Positions 15,782 to 24,845 of a DNA stretch of 64,000 bases are shown here, in pieces; position 1 is the first letter of the stretch; every line of letters begins with the position of its first letter. The DNA comes from Ruminococcus_G sp964621905 (lineage in GTDB: Bacteria > Bacillota > Clostridia > Lachnospirales > Lachnospiraceae). The notes beneath the pieces were generated by a model that saw only the letters and a list, made by a program, of their open reading frames with translations, had not been told where the DNA came from and made no database searches. The translations under genes were made by a program, and so were the position numbers. The DNA lies in the NCBI GenBank assembly GCA_964621905.1, contig CAZUNG010000001.1, forward strand, positions 248,001-312,000, in the 5' to 3' direction.

Positions 15782-16515
15782 CCAAAAAAGATGAGCAGGC
15801 CTCGTATCACGGCCAGCAGCATCAGATGTACGGGATAGAAAAAATAGAATAGATACTTAATATTACTTCCCCGCTGTTTATTATAGAGGTTGATCGGTAT
15901 AAATGCCAGACAGGCAGGTGCTTCCCATAATAGGCTGAGGCATCCAGCAAGCGTCATAAGCACGGGATAATACCGGAAAAAATACAAAATAGCAATCAGC
16001 AGGATACCGTGATAGCTGTAATCAGATTTAATCAGCCATGCAAGCCCCATACCGGAGGCAATCACAGCGATCTGTGCATAAGGGTTCCTTTCAAAATGTT
16101 CCATCAGACACAGTACAAGCAGCCCGATCAGCAGCGTAAAGAATACGTTCTGATGGTTTGTGTCAAACACCGTGTTATACAGTGCCAGATCAAACGGAAG
16201 CTCGGAAAGCAGTGCAAATATGCCCAGCCGCAGAAGATATTTTTTTCGATTAGAAGTATGCAGAAATCCCTGAACCAACAAAAAGCAGAAGATGGGAAAG
16301 GCACTTCTGCCAACAAACCGCATTGCCTTATAGATGAAATAGACCTTATGAAGCGGAGTGCCGATAATGATCGGCGCATTCGGCAGCAGATACGCCAGGT
16401 ATAAAATGGCTTTCCCGATATGGTCGATGACCATCAAAACCATCGCCAGAATTTTCAAAGAACTCCCTGTTAGCTTTCGGTATCCAGTTGTATCAGAAGC
16501 CTGTATCAATGTCAT
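15772..16515 (-). CDS. TraX-family membrane protein
   Basis: This 247-residue protein with seven or eight hydrophobic segments matches the TraX family. It has the early LKILAMVLMVIDHIGK, FVGRSAFPIFCFLLVQGF and LRLGIFALLSELPFDLALY, then QNVFFTLLIGLL. F-plasmid TraX acetylates pilin, and related proteins resemble membrane acyltransferases. Chromosomal Clostridia members stand alone and are probably cell-surface acyltransferases, not conjugation proteins. No other transfer gene is near. The gene runs away from the GGGtGRT pair. The start has GGGAGGATTTTAAT upstream of the ATG. Confidence 0.85.
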   Translation of the reverse strand: MTLIQASDTTGYRKLTGSSLKILAMVLMVIDHIGKAILYLAYLLPNAPIIIGTPLHKVYFIYKAMRFVGRSAFPIFCFLLVQGFLHTSNRKKYLLRLGIFALLSELPFDLALYNTVFDTNHQNVFFTLLIGLLVLCLMEHFERNPYAQIAVIASGMGLAWLIKSDYSYHGILLIAILYFFRYYPVLMTLAGCLSLLWEAPACLAFIPINLYNKQRGSNIKYLFYFFYPVHLMLLAVIRGLLIFFGAV

Positions 16516-16652
16516 ATTAAAATCCTCCCGCTGAATATTTTACCATAACTTTTCCCGAATAGAAAACATTATAAAGATTTTTACTGGACTAATTTGTCAG
16601 TTTATGAGAGAATAGCTTAAAAAGATTTTATATAGTTGAAAGGAGTCTTACA

Positions 16653-17345
16653 ATGATTTATTCACATGAAGTAGAAATGATGTGTCCGGTTGCACAGGGT
16701 GTGAACCACGGTGCCGCTCCAATTCCGGAAGAAGCAAAATGGGTAAAATCCAAAGAGATTAAAGATATTTCCGGCTTAACACACGGTGTTGGCTGGTGTG
16801 CGCCTCAGCAGGGTGCCTGTAAATTAACGTTAAATGTAAAAGAAGGTATTATTCAGGAAGCTCTGGTAGAGACCATCGGATGTTCCGGTATGACACACTC
16901 CGCAGCTATGGCATCTGAGATCCTTCCGGGAAGAACACTTCTTGAAGCACTCAATACAGACCTCGTATGTGATGCGATCAACACTGCCATGCGTGAACTG
17001 TTCTTACAGATCGTTTACGGACGTACTCAGAGTGCATTTTCTGAAGACGGACTGCCGGTAGGCGCAGGACTGGAAGACCTCGGAAAAGGTCTTCGTTCCC
17101 AGGTGGGTACAATGTATGGAACTCTGAAAAAAGGTCCTCGTTATCTTGAGATGGCTGAGGGATACGTGACAGGAATCGCACTGAATGAAGATGATGAAAT
17201 CATTGGCTATCAGTTTGTAAGCCTTGGAAAAATGACAGACTTTATCAAAAAAGGTGATGATCCTACAACTGCATGGGAAAAAGCAAAAGGTCAGTATGGC
17301 CGTGTAGATGATGCAGTGAAAATTATCGATCCCAGAGCAGAGTAA
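16653..17345 (+). CDS. IscU/NifU-like scaffold protein paired with GGGtGRT protein
   Basis: The 230-residue protein resembles the IscU/NifU N-terminal fold: VGWCAPQQGACKLTLNVKEG (Cys 49 and 56) followed by VETIGCSGMTHSAAMASEIL (Cys 77) corresponds to the iron-sulfur scaffold pattern in which three Cys hold a nascent cluster. It is longer than IscU, with extra C-terminal sequence. AAAGGAGTCTTACA precedes the ATG. It stands 19 bases upstream of the GGGtGRT gene; the two are found together in many anaerobes. The combined role is unknown; cluster assembly or repair is a guess from the fold. Confidence 0.8.
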   Translation: MIYSHEVEMMCPVAQGVNHGAAPIPEEAKWVKSKEIKDISGLTHGVGWCAPQQGACKLTLNVKEGIIQEALVETIGCSGMTHSAAMASEILPGRTLLEALNTDLVCDAINTAMRELFLQIVYGRTQSAFSEDGLPVGAGLEDLGKGLRSQVGTMYGTLKKGPRYLEMAEGYVTGIALNEDDEIIGYQFVSLGKMTDFIKKGDDPTTAWEKAKGQYGRVDDAVKIIDPRAE

Positions 17346-17364
17346 GACGAGGAGGAAAAAAATA

Positions 17365-18363
17365 ATGGCTTTATTTGAATCATATGAAAGAAGAATAGAT
17401 AAAATTAACGAAGTACTCAATAGTTATGGAATTGCTTCGCTGGAAGAAGCTGAAAAAATTACCAAAGACGCCGGATTGAATGTATACGATCAAATCAAAA
17501 GCATTCAGCCCATTTGTTTTGAAAACGCATGCTGGGCTTACATCACAGGCGCTGCGATTGCGCTCAAAAAAGGGTGTAAAAAAGCTTCAGAAGCCGCTGC
17601 TGCCATCGGCGAAGGCCTTCAGGCATTCTGTATCCCGGGTTCCGTTGCTGATCAGCGTAAAGTAGGTCTTGGACATGGTAACCTTGGAAAAATGCTTCTG
17701 GAGGAAGATACAAAATGTTTTGCATTCCTTGCAGGACACGAATCATTTGCGGCGGCAGAAGGTGCAATCGGAATTGCTGAGAAAGCAAACAAAGTTCGTA
17801 AAGAACCTCTTCGTGTCATTTTAAACGGTCTTGGAAAAGATGCTGCGCAGATTATTGCACGTATCAATGGTTTTACATATGTAGAGACAGAGATGGATTA
17901 CTATACAGGTGAAGTAAAAGAAATTTTCAGAAAATCATACTCTGATGGACTTCGCGCAAAGGTTAACTGCTATGGTGCAAACGACGTGACGGAAGGTGTG
18001 GCGATCATGCACAAAGAAGGCGTGGATGTATCGATCACAGGTAATTCCACAAACCCGACGCGTTTCCAGCACCCGGTTGCAGGAACTTACAAAAAAGAAT
18101 GTGTTGAGCAGGGCAAGAAGTACTTTTCCGTGGCTTCCGGCGGCGGTACAGGACGTACGCTTCATCCGGACAACATGGCAGCAGGTCCTGCTTCCTACGG
18201 TATGACGGATACGATGGGACGCATGCACTCTGATGCACAGTTTGCAGGATCTTCTTCTGTTCCGGCTCATGTGGAGATGATGGGACTGATCGGGGCAGGA
18301 AACAATCCGATGGTCGGTATGACGGTTGCTGTCGCTGTTGCGATTGAGGAATGTTCGAAATAA
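17365..18363 (+). CDS. GGGtGRT family protein
   Basis: A 332-residue member of the family named for its motif, seen here as SGGGTGRTLHPDNMA (about residues 255-269). Other conserved stretches are EAAAAIGEGLQAF, CFAFLAGHESFAAAEGAIG and the C-terminal GAGNNPMVGMTVAVAVAIEE. No enzymatic activity is established for the family as far as I know. Translation starts behind GACGAGGAGG. It forms a two-gene operon with the IscU-like gene and is closed by a strong terminator. Regular, well-adapted codon use hints at high expression. Confidence 0.9.
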   Translation: MALFESYERRIDKINEVLNSYGIASLEEAEKITKDAGLNVYDQIKSIQPICFENACWAYITGAAIALKKGCKKASEAAAAIGEGLQAFCIPGSVADQRKVGLGHGNLGKMLLEEDTKCFAFLAGHESFAAAEGAIGIAEKANKVRKEPLRVILNGLGKDAAQIIARINGFTYVETEMDYYTGEVKEIFRKSYSDGLRAKVNCYGANDVTEGVAIMHKEGVDVSITGNSTNPTRFQHPVAGTYKKECVEQGKKYFSVASGGGTGRTLHPDNMAAGPASYGMTDTMGRMHSDAQFAGSSSVPAHVEMMGLIGAGNNPMVGMTVAVAVAIEECSK

Positions 18364-18403
18364 GTTTGACAAGCTGAAAACAGCATAGAATCAATGGTTA
18401 TAA

Positions 18404-18439
18404 GGCTGCACTGACTTTTCCGGGTCAGTGCGGTTTTTT
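18404..18439 (+). terminator. Terminator of the IscU-like/GGGtGRT operon
   Basis: GCACTGAC pairs with GTCAGTGC across a TTTTCCGG loop, followed by GGTTTTTTG. Confidence 0.85.
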
Positions 18440-18652
18440 GTTATGCCCTGCGGAGAAAAGAGTGGTTTGAGTTGTTCATACCAGTGATGATTTATCATAG
18501 TGTTCATTTTATGATTGATTCTCTGTTCAGACACTAGTATACTGATCAAGGATACAGTTCGGCTGTTTTATGGAATCGGGAGCTGTCGTGTTGGATTCCC
18601 GCTGGATTGCTGTGAATTTCCTAATAAAAATAAAAAAACATGAGATTTCCCG

Positions 18653-18681
18653 TAGACAAATACCTTATATTTTTTTAAAAT
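18653..18681 (+). promoter_or_regulatory. Sigma-A promoter for carB
   Basis: TAGACA and TAAAAT are separated by 17 bases, about 40 bases before the start codon. The preceding ~210 bases (18440-18650) show no gene and no riboswitch that I can name. Confidence 0.55.
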
Positions 18682-18724
18682 AGAGGATAGGGAAACAACA
18701 ACTACAAAGGAAATAGGTGGAATA

Positions 18725-21700
18725 ATGAAAAGAAGCGATATTCATAAGGTGTTGATCATTGGTTCTGGCCCGATCATTATCGGACAGGCATGTGAGTTTG
18801 ATTACTCAGGAACACAGGCATGTAAAGCATTAAGACAACTGGGATATGAAATTGTACTGGTTAATTCCAATCCTGCAACGATCATGACAGATCCGGAGAC
18901 GGCAGATGTCACGTATATCGAGCCGCTCAATGTAGAACGTCTGACCCAGATCATCGATAAAGAACGACCGGATGCACTGCTCCCGAATCTGGGAGGACAG
19001 TCCGGTCTGAATCTTTGTTCGGAACTTGCGCAGGCGGGAGTGCTTGATAAATATAAGGTAAAGGTTATCGGCGTTCAGGTTGACGCTATAGAACGCGGGG
19101 AAGACAGAATTGAATTTAAAAAAACCATGGACAGCCTTGGGATTGAAATGGCGCGCAGCGAAGTGGCTTATTCTGTAGAAGAGGCACTTTCCATTGCGGA
19201 TCGTCTTGGATATCCGGTTGTTTTAAGACCGGCTTATACGATGGGCGGTGCCGGAGGCGGACTGGTTTATAATGTAGATGAATTGAAGACTGTCTGTGAA
19301 AGAGGGCTTCAGGCAAGCCTTGTCGGACAGGTATTGGTAGAGGAATCCGTTCTGGGTTGGGAAGAACTGGAACTGGAGGTTGTCCGGGATGCGAAAAACA
19401 ATATGATCACCGTGTGCTTCATTGAGAATATCGATCCGCTCGGTGTGCATACCGGGGATTCTTTCTGCTCGGCGCCAATGCTGACAATCTCCCAGGAGGT
19501 TCAAAAGCGCCTTCAGGAACAGGCATACAAGATCGTTGAAGCAATCGAAGTGATCGGGGGTACAAATGTTCAGTTTGCCCATGATCCTGTTTCGGACCGC
19601 ATCATTGTCATCGAGATCAATCCCAGAACATCCCGTTCTTCCGCACTGGCATCCAAAGCAACAGGATTTCCGATTGCACTGGTATCTGCGATGCTGGCCT
19701 GCGGTCTGACGCTGGATGAAATCCCATGTGGAAAATATGGAACACTGGATCAGTATGTTCCTGGCGGTGACTACGTTGTGATCAAATTTGCACGCTGGGC
19801 ATTTGAAAAATTCAAAGGTGCAGAAGACAAACTTGGTACTCAGATGCGTGCTGTCGGCGAAGTTATGAGTATCGGAAAAACGTATAAAGAAGCATTCCAG
19901 AAAGCAATCCGCAGCCTGGAGACCGGCCGATATGGGCTGGGCGGTGCAAAAGACTTTGCATCCAAGTCTAAAGAGGAGTTGCTGAAAATGCTTGCCAATG
20001 CGAGCAGTGAGCGGCATTTTATTATGTATGAGGCACTGAGAAAAGGTGCTACCGTAGATGAAATTTATAACCTGACGAAGGTAAAACACTATTTTATCAC
20101 CCAGATGAAGGAACTGGTGGAAGAAGAAGAGGCCCTTATAAAAGAAAAAGGGAAACTTCCGGAGACAGAAACACTGCGTCAGGCAAAACTGGATGGTTTT
20201 TCAGATCGTTATCTGGGCAAAATTCTGGAACTTCCGGAGGAGAAAGTGAGAAACGCCAGAAAGCAGGCAGGCATTGTTGAAGCATGGGAAGGCGTCCATG
20301 TAAGCGGTACCAAGGACGCTGCCTACTACTATTCCAGCTACCATCTGAAAGACGATATTCCGGTGAATACGGACAGACCAAAAATCATGATTCTCGGCGG
20401 AGGACCGAACAGAATCGGACAGGGCATTGAGTTTGATTACTGTTGCGTCCATGCAGCGATTGCGTTGAAAGAGCTGGGATTTGAGACGATCATTGTCAAT
20501 TGTAATCCGGAGACAGTTTCTACAGATTATGATACCTCAGACAAACTGTATTTTGAGCCGCTGACACTGGAGGATGTTCTGAGCATTCACGAGAAGGAAC
20601 AACCGGTGGGTGTCATCGCACAGTTTGGAGGACAGACACCTTTGAATTTGGCAGAAGATCTCAAGAAGGCCGGTGTCAATATTCTGGGAACGACGCCGGA
20701 GACGATCAATATGGCTGAGGACCGTGACTTGTTCCGTGCAATGATGGATAAACTTGGTATTCCGATGCCGGAAGCCGGAATGGCTGTCAACACGGAAGAA
20801 GCAGTCGCGATTGCTGACAAGATCGGCTATCCGGTTATGGTACGCCCGTCTTTCGTGCTCGGCGGACGCGGAATGGAAGTTGTTCATGACGAGGAAGATC
20901 TGAGATACTATATGCAGGCGGCAGTCGGTGTGACGCCGGACCGTCCGATCCTGATTGACCGTTTCCTTCACCATGCAACCGAGTGTGAGGCTGATGCAAT
21001 CAGCGACGGAACGAACGTATTTGTGCCGGCTGTTATGGAGCATATCGAGCTGGCGGGGGTACATTCCGGGGATTCTGCCTGCATTCTGCCTTCGAAGCAT
21101 CTGACCGATGAACAGATCGCAACGATTAAAGATTATACGAAAAAGATTGCGAAGGAAATGAATGTAGTCGGTCTGATGAATATGCAGTATGCCATCGAGG
21201 ACGGAGTTGTCTATGTGCTCGAAGCAAATCCAAGAGCTTCCCGGACAGTTCCGCTGGTATCAAAAGTATGTAATATTAAAATGGTAAAACTGGCGACGGA
21301 TATCATGACAGCAGGACTGACCGGAAGAAAATCTCCGGTTCCGGAATTAAAAGAGAGAACGTTTTCTCATTATGGAGTAAAAGAGGCAGTATTTCCGTTT
21401 AACATGTTCCAGGAAGTGGATCCGGTGCTCGGGCCTGAAATGCGGTCAACGGGAGAAGTTCTCGGGATTGCAGGGAATTTCGGAGAAGCGTTCTATAAGG
21501 CGGAGGAAGCGACCAAGACGCAGCTTCCGCTCGGGGGGACCGTTCTGATCAGTGTCAGCGACAGAGATAAGCCGGAGCTTCTGGAAGTTGCAAGAGGGTT
21601 CTATGACTGTGGATTTGAGATTGTAGCCACAGGCAGAACATATGAGATGATTGCACAGGCGGGAATGCCGGTCCGAAAGATTGCAAAGATCAATGAAGGA

Positions 21701-21946
21701 CGGCCGAATATCCTGGACGATATGGTAAATGGAAAAATAACAATGGTGATCAATACACCAGTCGGCAAAAAGGGTGCGGTTGACGACAGTTATATTCGGA
21801 AATCGGCTATTAAAAACAGAATCCCGTATATGACGACGATGGCGGCTGCAAAAGCAACCGTAGAGGGTATCCGTACTGCCAGGAGCGGTGCTGCGTTCGG
21901 CGTAAAATCGCTGCAGGAATTCCACAGCAGTATTCAGGAGAATTAA
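18725..21946 (+). CDS. carB: Carbamoyl-phosphate synthase large subunit
   Basis: The 1073-residue subunit makes carbamoyl phosphate from ammonia (delivered by CarA from glutamine), bicarbonate and two ATP, for arginine and pyrimidine synthesis. Two homologous halves are clear: each starts with a nucleotide-fold motif (IGSGPIIIGQACEFDYSG near residue 11; LGGGPNRIGQGIEFDYC near 558) followed by an ATP-grasp domain (RPAYTMGGAGGG; RPSFVLGGRGM). The C-terminal ~130 residues form the MGS-like allosteric domain. AGGTGGAATA precedes the ATG. carA is not adjacent, which is unusual; argH is present at 5.3 kb. Confidence 0.97.
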   Translation: MKRSDIHKVLIIGSGPIIIGQACEFDYSGTQACKALRQLGYEIVLVNSNPATIMTDPETADVTYIEPLNVERLTQIIDKERPDALLPNLGGQSGLNLCSELAQAGVLDKYKVKVIGVQVDAIERGEDRIEFKKTMDSLGIEMARSEVAYSVEEALSIADRLGYPVVLRPAYTMGGAGGGLVYNVDELKTVCERGLQASLVGQVLVEESVLGWEELELEVVRDAKNNMITVCFIENIDPLGVHTGDSFCSAPMLTISQEVQKRLQEQAYKIVEAIEVIGGTNVQFAHDPVSDRIIVIEINPRTSRSSALASKATGFPIALVSAMLACGLTLDEIPCGKYGTLDQYVPGGDYVVIKFARWAFEKFKGAEDKLGTQMRAVGEVMSIGKTYKEAFQKAIRSLETGRYGLGGAKDFASKSKEELLKMLANASSERHFIMYEALRKGATVDEIYNLTKVKHYFITQMKELVEEEEALIKEKGKLPETETLRQAKLDGFSDRYLGKILELPEEKVRNARKQAGIVEAWEGVHVSGTKDAAYYYSSYHLKDDIPVNTDRPKIMILGGGPNRIGQGIEFDYCCVHAAIALKELGFETIIVNCNPETVSTDYDTSDKLYFEPLTLEDVLSIHEKEQPVGVIAQFGGQTPLNLAEDLKKAGVNILGTTPETINMAEDRDLFRAMMDKLGIPMPEAGMAVNTEEAVAIADKIGYPVMVRPSFVLGGRGMEVVHDEEDLRYYMQAAVGVTPDRPILIDRFLHHATECEADAISDGTNVFVPAVMEHIELAGVHSGDSACILPSKHLTDEQIATIKDYTKKIAKEMNVVGLMNMQYAIEDGVVYVLEANPRASRTVPLVSKVCNIKMVKLATDIMTAGLTGRKSPVPELKERTFSHYGVKEAVFPFNMFQEVDPVLGPEMRSTGEVLGIAGNFGEAFYKAEEATKTQLPLGGTVLISVSDRDKPELLEVARGFYDCGFEIVATGRTYEMIAQAGMPVRKIAKINEGRPNILDDMVNGKITMVINTPVGKKGAVDDSYIRKSAIKNRIPYMTTMAAAKATVEGIRTARSGAAFGVKSLQEFHSSIQEN

Positions 21947-21962
21947 GTGACAGAGAGAAGAT

Positions 21963-22000
21963 CAGGAACCGCACCGGCCGTTTGGCCGGTGCGGTTCCTG
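21963..22000. terminator. Seventeen-base perfect hairpin after carB
   Basis: CAGGAACCGCACCGGCC pairs perfectly with its complement around GTTT. No T-run follows on the plus strand (CATGAAAAAA) or the minus strand. Very strong pairing between two convergent genes suggests bidirectional termination or 3'-end protection. Confidence 0.6.
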
Positions 22001-22019
22001 CATGAAAAAAAGAACGGAA

Positions 22020-22508
22020 CTATTCTTTCACGTGAGATTTTACGTTTTGGTGGAACTGAAATCTTGTCCTGCCCATAATTTTATAATATGGCGGAGTTTC
22101 TGCGTGATAACCGAATACTCTCCATTCAATATAGTCAAGACATGGGATAGCGAGCGCCGAGATGACACACCAGACAAGAAAAAAGTAGAAGTTTACCTGA
22201 CCATCGGCACTGGAGAGAGGAAGTCCCCGGTAATCCCAGATGTGATAATCCATATTGACGAGTCTCCCACAGACCCATTCTGATATGGTGCAGCAGGCGC
22301 CGCTCATCAATACCTGGAGGATATAGTCAAGTTCATAAGAAAACAGGTTGTTCAGACCGGTTAAAAACACCGTGCCGCAGAAACCGGCGAGAAAGAACAT
22401 GGTGTGATCCGACCGCTGACGAAAAAGTATTTCGATCCCTACATATATGAGGCCGCAGAACACAAATAAAGATGTGTACTTCATTAGGAGAATCCGAATT
22501 TGTTTCAT
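22020..22508 (-). CDS. CmpB-type (putative ABC transporter type IV) membrane protein
   Basis: A 162-residue protein with four or five membrane segments. The order of motifs (YVGIEILFR, then GLNNLFSYELDYILQVLMSGACC, then MDYHIWDYRGLPLSSADGQVNFYFFLVWCVIS) matches the PF06541 'putative ABC-transporter type IV' family. Despite its name the family has no ATPase and its role is unknown. The start is set at 22508, where GATCGGAGG lies nine bases upstream; the longer frame to 22718 has no ribosome site and runs into the ABC-F promoter. It converges on carB. Confidence 0.75.
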   Translation of the reverse strand: MKQIRILLMKYTSLFVFCGLIYVGIEILFRQRSDHTMFFLAGFCGTVFLTGLNNLFSYELDYILQVLMSGACCTISEWVCGRLVNMDYHIWDYRGLPLSSADGQVNFYFFLVWCVISALAIPCLDYIEWRVFGYHAETPPYYKIMGRTRFQFHQNVKSHVKE

Positions 22509-22583
22509 CACAAATAACCTCCGATCATTCACATGTGAATCAAATTTAGTATCCGTCCGGTCGTAAAAATCTATGCGCTGTCG

Positions 22584-22612
22584 TTGACGTTTTACAGAAA
22601 ATCCCTTATGAT
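22584..22612 (+). promoter_or_regulatory. Sigma-A promoter for ABC-F gene
   Basis: TTGACG and TATGAT with 17-base spacing lie 30 bases upstream of the ATG at 22642. Confidence 0.6.
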
Positions 22613-22641
22613 AATGAAGTTGGAAAGGGACGGGAAAATTT

Positions 22642-24456
22642 ATGAATATTTTAAATATCGAACATATCAGCAAACTATATGGAGAAAAAAAGATTTTTGA
22701 TGATATCTCATACGGCATTCATGAGGGAGACAAAATCGGGATTATCGGCATCAATGGAACAGGAAAAACAACACTGCTTAGAATGATCGCAGGTGAAGAG
22801 TCGCCGGATGAAGGACAGGTAGTCACGCAGAACGGGCTGCGTATCGCATATCTGCCTCAGAATCCGGAATTTCCAAAAGACGGAACGGTGTTATCCTATG
22901 TGCTGAACGGTATGTCTAAAACAGACTGGACGGCGGAGAGTGATGCAAAGAGTGCATTAAATAAGCTGGGAATCACCAACTATGAGGAACCGTTGGCGCA
23001 TCTTTCCGGAGGTCAGAAAAAGAAAGCTGCACTTGCAAAAACACTGATCTTTGCATTTGATGTACTTCTCCTGGATGAGCCGACCAACCACCTCGATCAA
23101 GAGATGATGATCTGGTTGGAAGAGTATCTGAATAAATTCAGAGGGGTTATCGTTATGGTCACACATGACCGGTATTTTCTGGATAAAGTTACGAATAAGA
23201 TTTTGGAGATTGATCATGGAAAACTGTACAGCTATGATGCCAACTACACGAAATTTCTGGAAATGAAGGCACAGCGGGAAGAGATGGAGGCTGCATCCGA
23301 GAGAAAACGTAAAAGTGTTCTCCGTATGGAGCTGGAGTGGGCCAAACGTGGATGCCGCGCCAGATCTACGAAACAAAAAGCAAGACTGGAGCGGCTTGAA
23401 GGACTGAAAAACGGGGCTGCTGCTGCGGACGATCCGATGCTTGCAGTTGATGCCGTGGAGACCAGAATGGGCAAGAAAACAGTGGAACTGCATCATATCA
23501 GCAAAAGTTATGGAGACAGGAAACTGATAGACAATTTTGATTATATTGTGCTGAGAAATCAGCGGCTTGGCATTATCGGACCGAATGGCTGCGGAAAGTC
23601 TACGCTTTTAAAAATTATCGCAGGGCTGGAACAGCCGGATTCAGGTGAGGTTGAACTGGGGGAAACAATTAAAATTGGTTATTTTGCCCAGGAAGTGCCG
23701 GATATGGATACGGACCAAAAAGTCATAGATTATATCAGGGATGTGGCAGAGTATATTCCGACAAAAGACGGCAGGATTACAGCATCTCAGATGCTGGAGC
23801 GGTTTTTATTTACGCCGGATATGCAGTATGCGCCTGTGTCAAGATTATCGGGGGGTGAAAAAAAGAGACTGTACCTGCTGAAGGTGATATTTACCGGAGC
23901 AAATGTATATCTGTTTGATGAACTGAGCAATGATATCGATATTCCGACGCTGACGATACTGGAAGATTTCCTGACAACGTTTCCCGGAATTGTGATTACC
24001 GTATCGCATGACCGGTATTTTCTGGATAATGTTGTCGACCGGATCTTTGAGTTTGACGGAAACGGACATCTTCAGCAGTATGAAGGCGGTTATACGGATT
24101 ATCTGCAGACCAAAAAAAGCCGAGAAGTTTCAGCGAATGGATATGGAAGAGGAGAAACGGACGGGACTTTAGAAAAGAAAAAAACACAGGGAAAAGAATG
24201 GAAAAAGAACGCTCCCGTAAAATTAAAGTTTACTTATAAAGAACAGAAAGAATTTGAAACGATTGACGATGAGATTGCTGATCTGGAGAAAAAGGTTGAG
24301 AAACTGGATGGTGATATGATGGCAAATGCCACCGATTCATTGAAACTGTCAGAACTGAGTGCTCAAAAAGAAAAGACTGAGATGGAGCTGGAGGAGAAGA
24401 TGGAGCGCTGGGTATACTTAAATGATCTGGCAGAACGCATTGAGGCGCAGAAGTAA
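22642..24456 (+). CDS. ABC-F family ATPase (Uup-like)
   Basis: The 604-residue soluble protein has two ATPase domains and no membrane part. Domain 1 has GINGTGKTT, LSGGQKKKAALAK and LLLDEPTNHLD. Domain 2 has GPNGCGKST and LSGGEKKRLYLL, but its Walker B reads LFDELSNDIDI instead of the usual LDEPTNDLD. The linker after domain 1 is basic and helical, and the C-terminus is a coiled coil (about 525-604), as in Uup. ABC-F proteins work on ribosomes, and some protect against antibiotics; nothing here shows resistance. GGGACGGGAAAATTT lies before the ATG. The stop codon lies within a hairpin. Confidence 0.9.
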   Translation: MNILNIEHISKLYGEKKIFDDISYGIHEGDKIGIIGINGTGKTTLLRMIAGEESPDEGQVVTQNGLRIAYLPQNPEFPKDGTVLSYVLNGMSKTDWTAESDAKSALNKLGITNYEEPLAHLSGGQKKKAALAKTLIFAFDVLLLDEPTNHLDQEMMIWLEEYLNKFRGVIVMVTHDRYFLDKVTNKILEIDHGKLYSYDANYTKFLEMKAQREEMEAASERKRKSVLRMELEWAKRGCRARSTKQKARLERLEGLKNGAAAADDPMLAVDAVETRMGKKTVELHHISKSYGDRKLIDNFDYIVLRNQRLGIIGPNGCGKSTLLKIIAGLEQPDSGEVELGETIKIGYFAQEVPDMDTDQKVIDYIRDVAEYIPTKDGRITASQMLERFLFTPDMQYAPVSRLSGGEKKRLYLLKVIFTGANVYLFDELSNDIDIPTLTILEDFLTTFPGIVITVSHDRYFLDNVVDRIFEFDGNGHLQQYEGGYTDYLQTKKSREVSANGYGRGETDGTLEKKKTQGKEWKKNAPVKLKFTYKEQKEFETIDDEIADLEKKVEKLDGDMMANATDSLKLSELSAQKEKTEMELEEKMERWVYLNDLAERIEAQK

Positions 24457-24474
24457 GGCCTCATGCGTTCTGCC
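24429..24474. terminator. Terminator hairpin spanning the ABC-F stop codon
   Basis: GGCAGAACGCATTGAGGC pairs with GCCTCATGCGTTCTGCC with one bulged base. The left arm is inside the coding sequence. It lies between convergent genes, so it probably acts in both directions; T-runs are weak. Confidence 0.65.
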
Positions 24475-24480
24475 GTATTC

Positions 24481-24753
24481 TTACTGCAGCAGATCGTCAT
24501 ACTCCGGATGGCCTGCAAACCATTTCACTGCGTAGGAGCAGGTCAAGACTGCCTTTTTGTTTTGGGATTTGATCTGTTCGGCAGCAGCTTTCACAAGCTT
24601 TCCTGCCACACCCTGTCCTCTGAGTGAATCATCGACAAAAGTGTGATCGATATTGACTGTGTGATCATTCACATCGGGGAATGTTATTTCTGCCAGTGTT
24701 TTATCATGCTCATCCAGTAAAGAAATTTTGTTTGCATCATGATAGAAATTCAT
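24481..24753 (-). CDS. GNAT-fold N-acetyltransferase (YjdJ-like)
   Basis: A short 90-residue GNAT domain. Its acetyl-CoA pyrophosphate-binding loop reads DSLRGQGVAGKLVKAA (Q/RxxGxG type, about residues 41-56), and CSYAVKWFAGHPEY near the end matches the small YjdJ/GCN5-related group. The substrate is unknown. The start at 24753 (MNFYHD) is supported by AGGAGGCGATACG; the ATG at 24777 has no ribosome site. Confidence 0.85.
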   Translation of the reverse strand: MNFYHDANKISLLDEHDKTLAEITFPDVNDHTVNIDHTFVDDSLRGQGVAGKLVKAAAEQIKSQNKKAVLTCSYAVKWFAGHPEYDDLLQ

Positions 24754-24793
24754 CGTATCGCCTCCTGTCTGTATCATGGAAAAAATTTATAAT

Positions 24794-24840
24794 GAAAAAA
24801 GCGACAAATCCTGACTGCAGATCGGATTTATCGCTTTTTT
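24794..24840 (-). terminator. Terminator of the tRNA pair
   Basis: AAAAAAGCGACAAATCC pairs with GGATTTATCGCTTTTTT. Read on the minus strand it follows the tRNA-Ala gene and ends in a T-run. The opposite direction is equally T-rich, so it may also stop plus-strand readthrough. Confidence 0.85.
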
Positions 24841-24845
24841 CATGC

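Noticed and set aside
15772..16515. Possible conjugative element because of the TraX-like protein
   Set aside because: No relaxase, coupling protein, other tra gene, attachment repeat or integrase is near; chromosomal TraX homologues are common alone.
19223..20089. Long minus-strand open frame (288 codons) inside carB
   Set aside because: It is antisense to carB, rich in Cys, Phe and Ser, and has no ribosome site; carB itself is certain.
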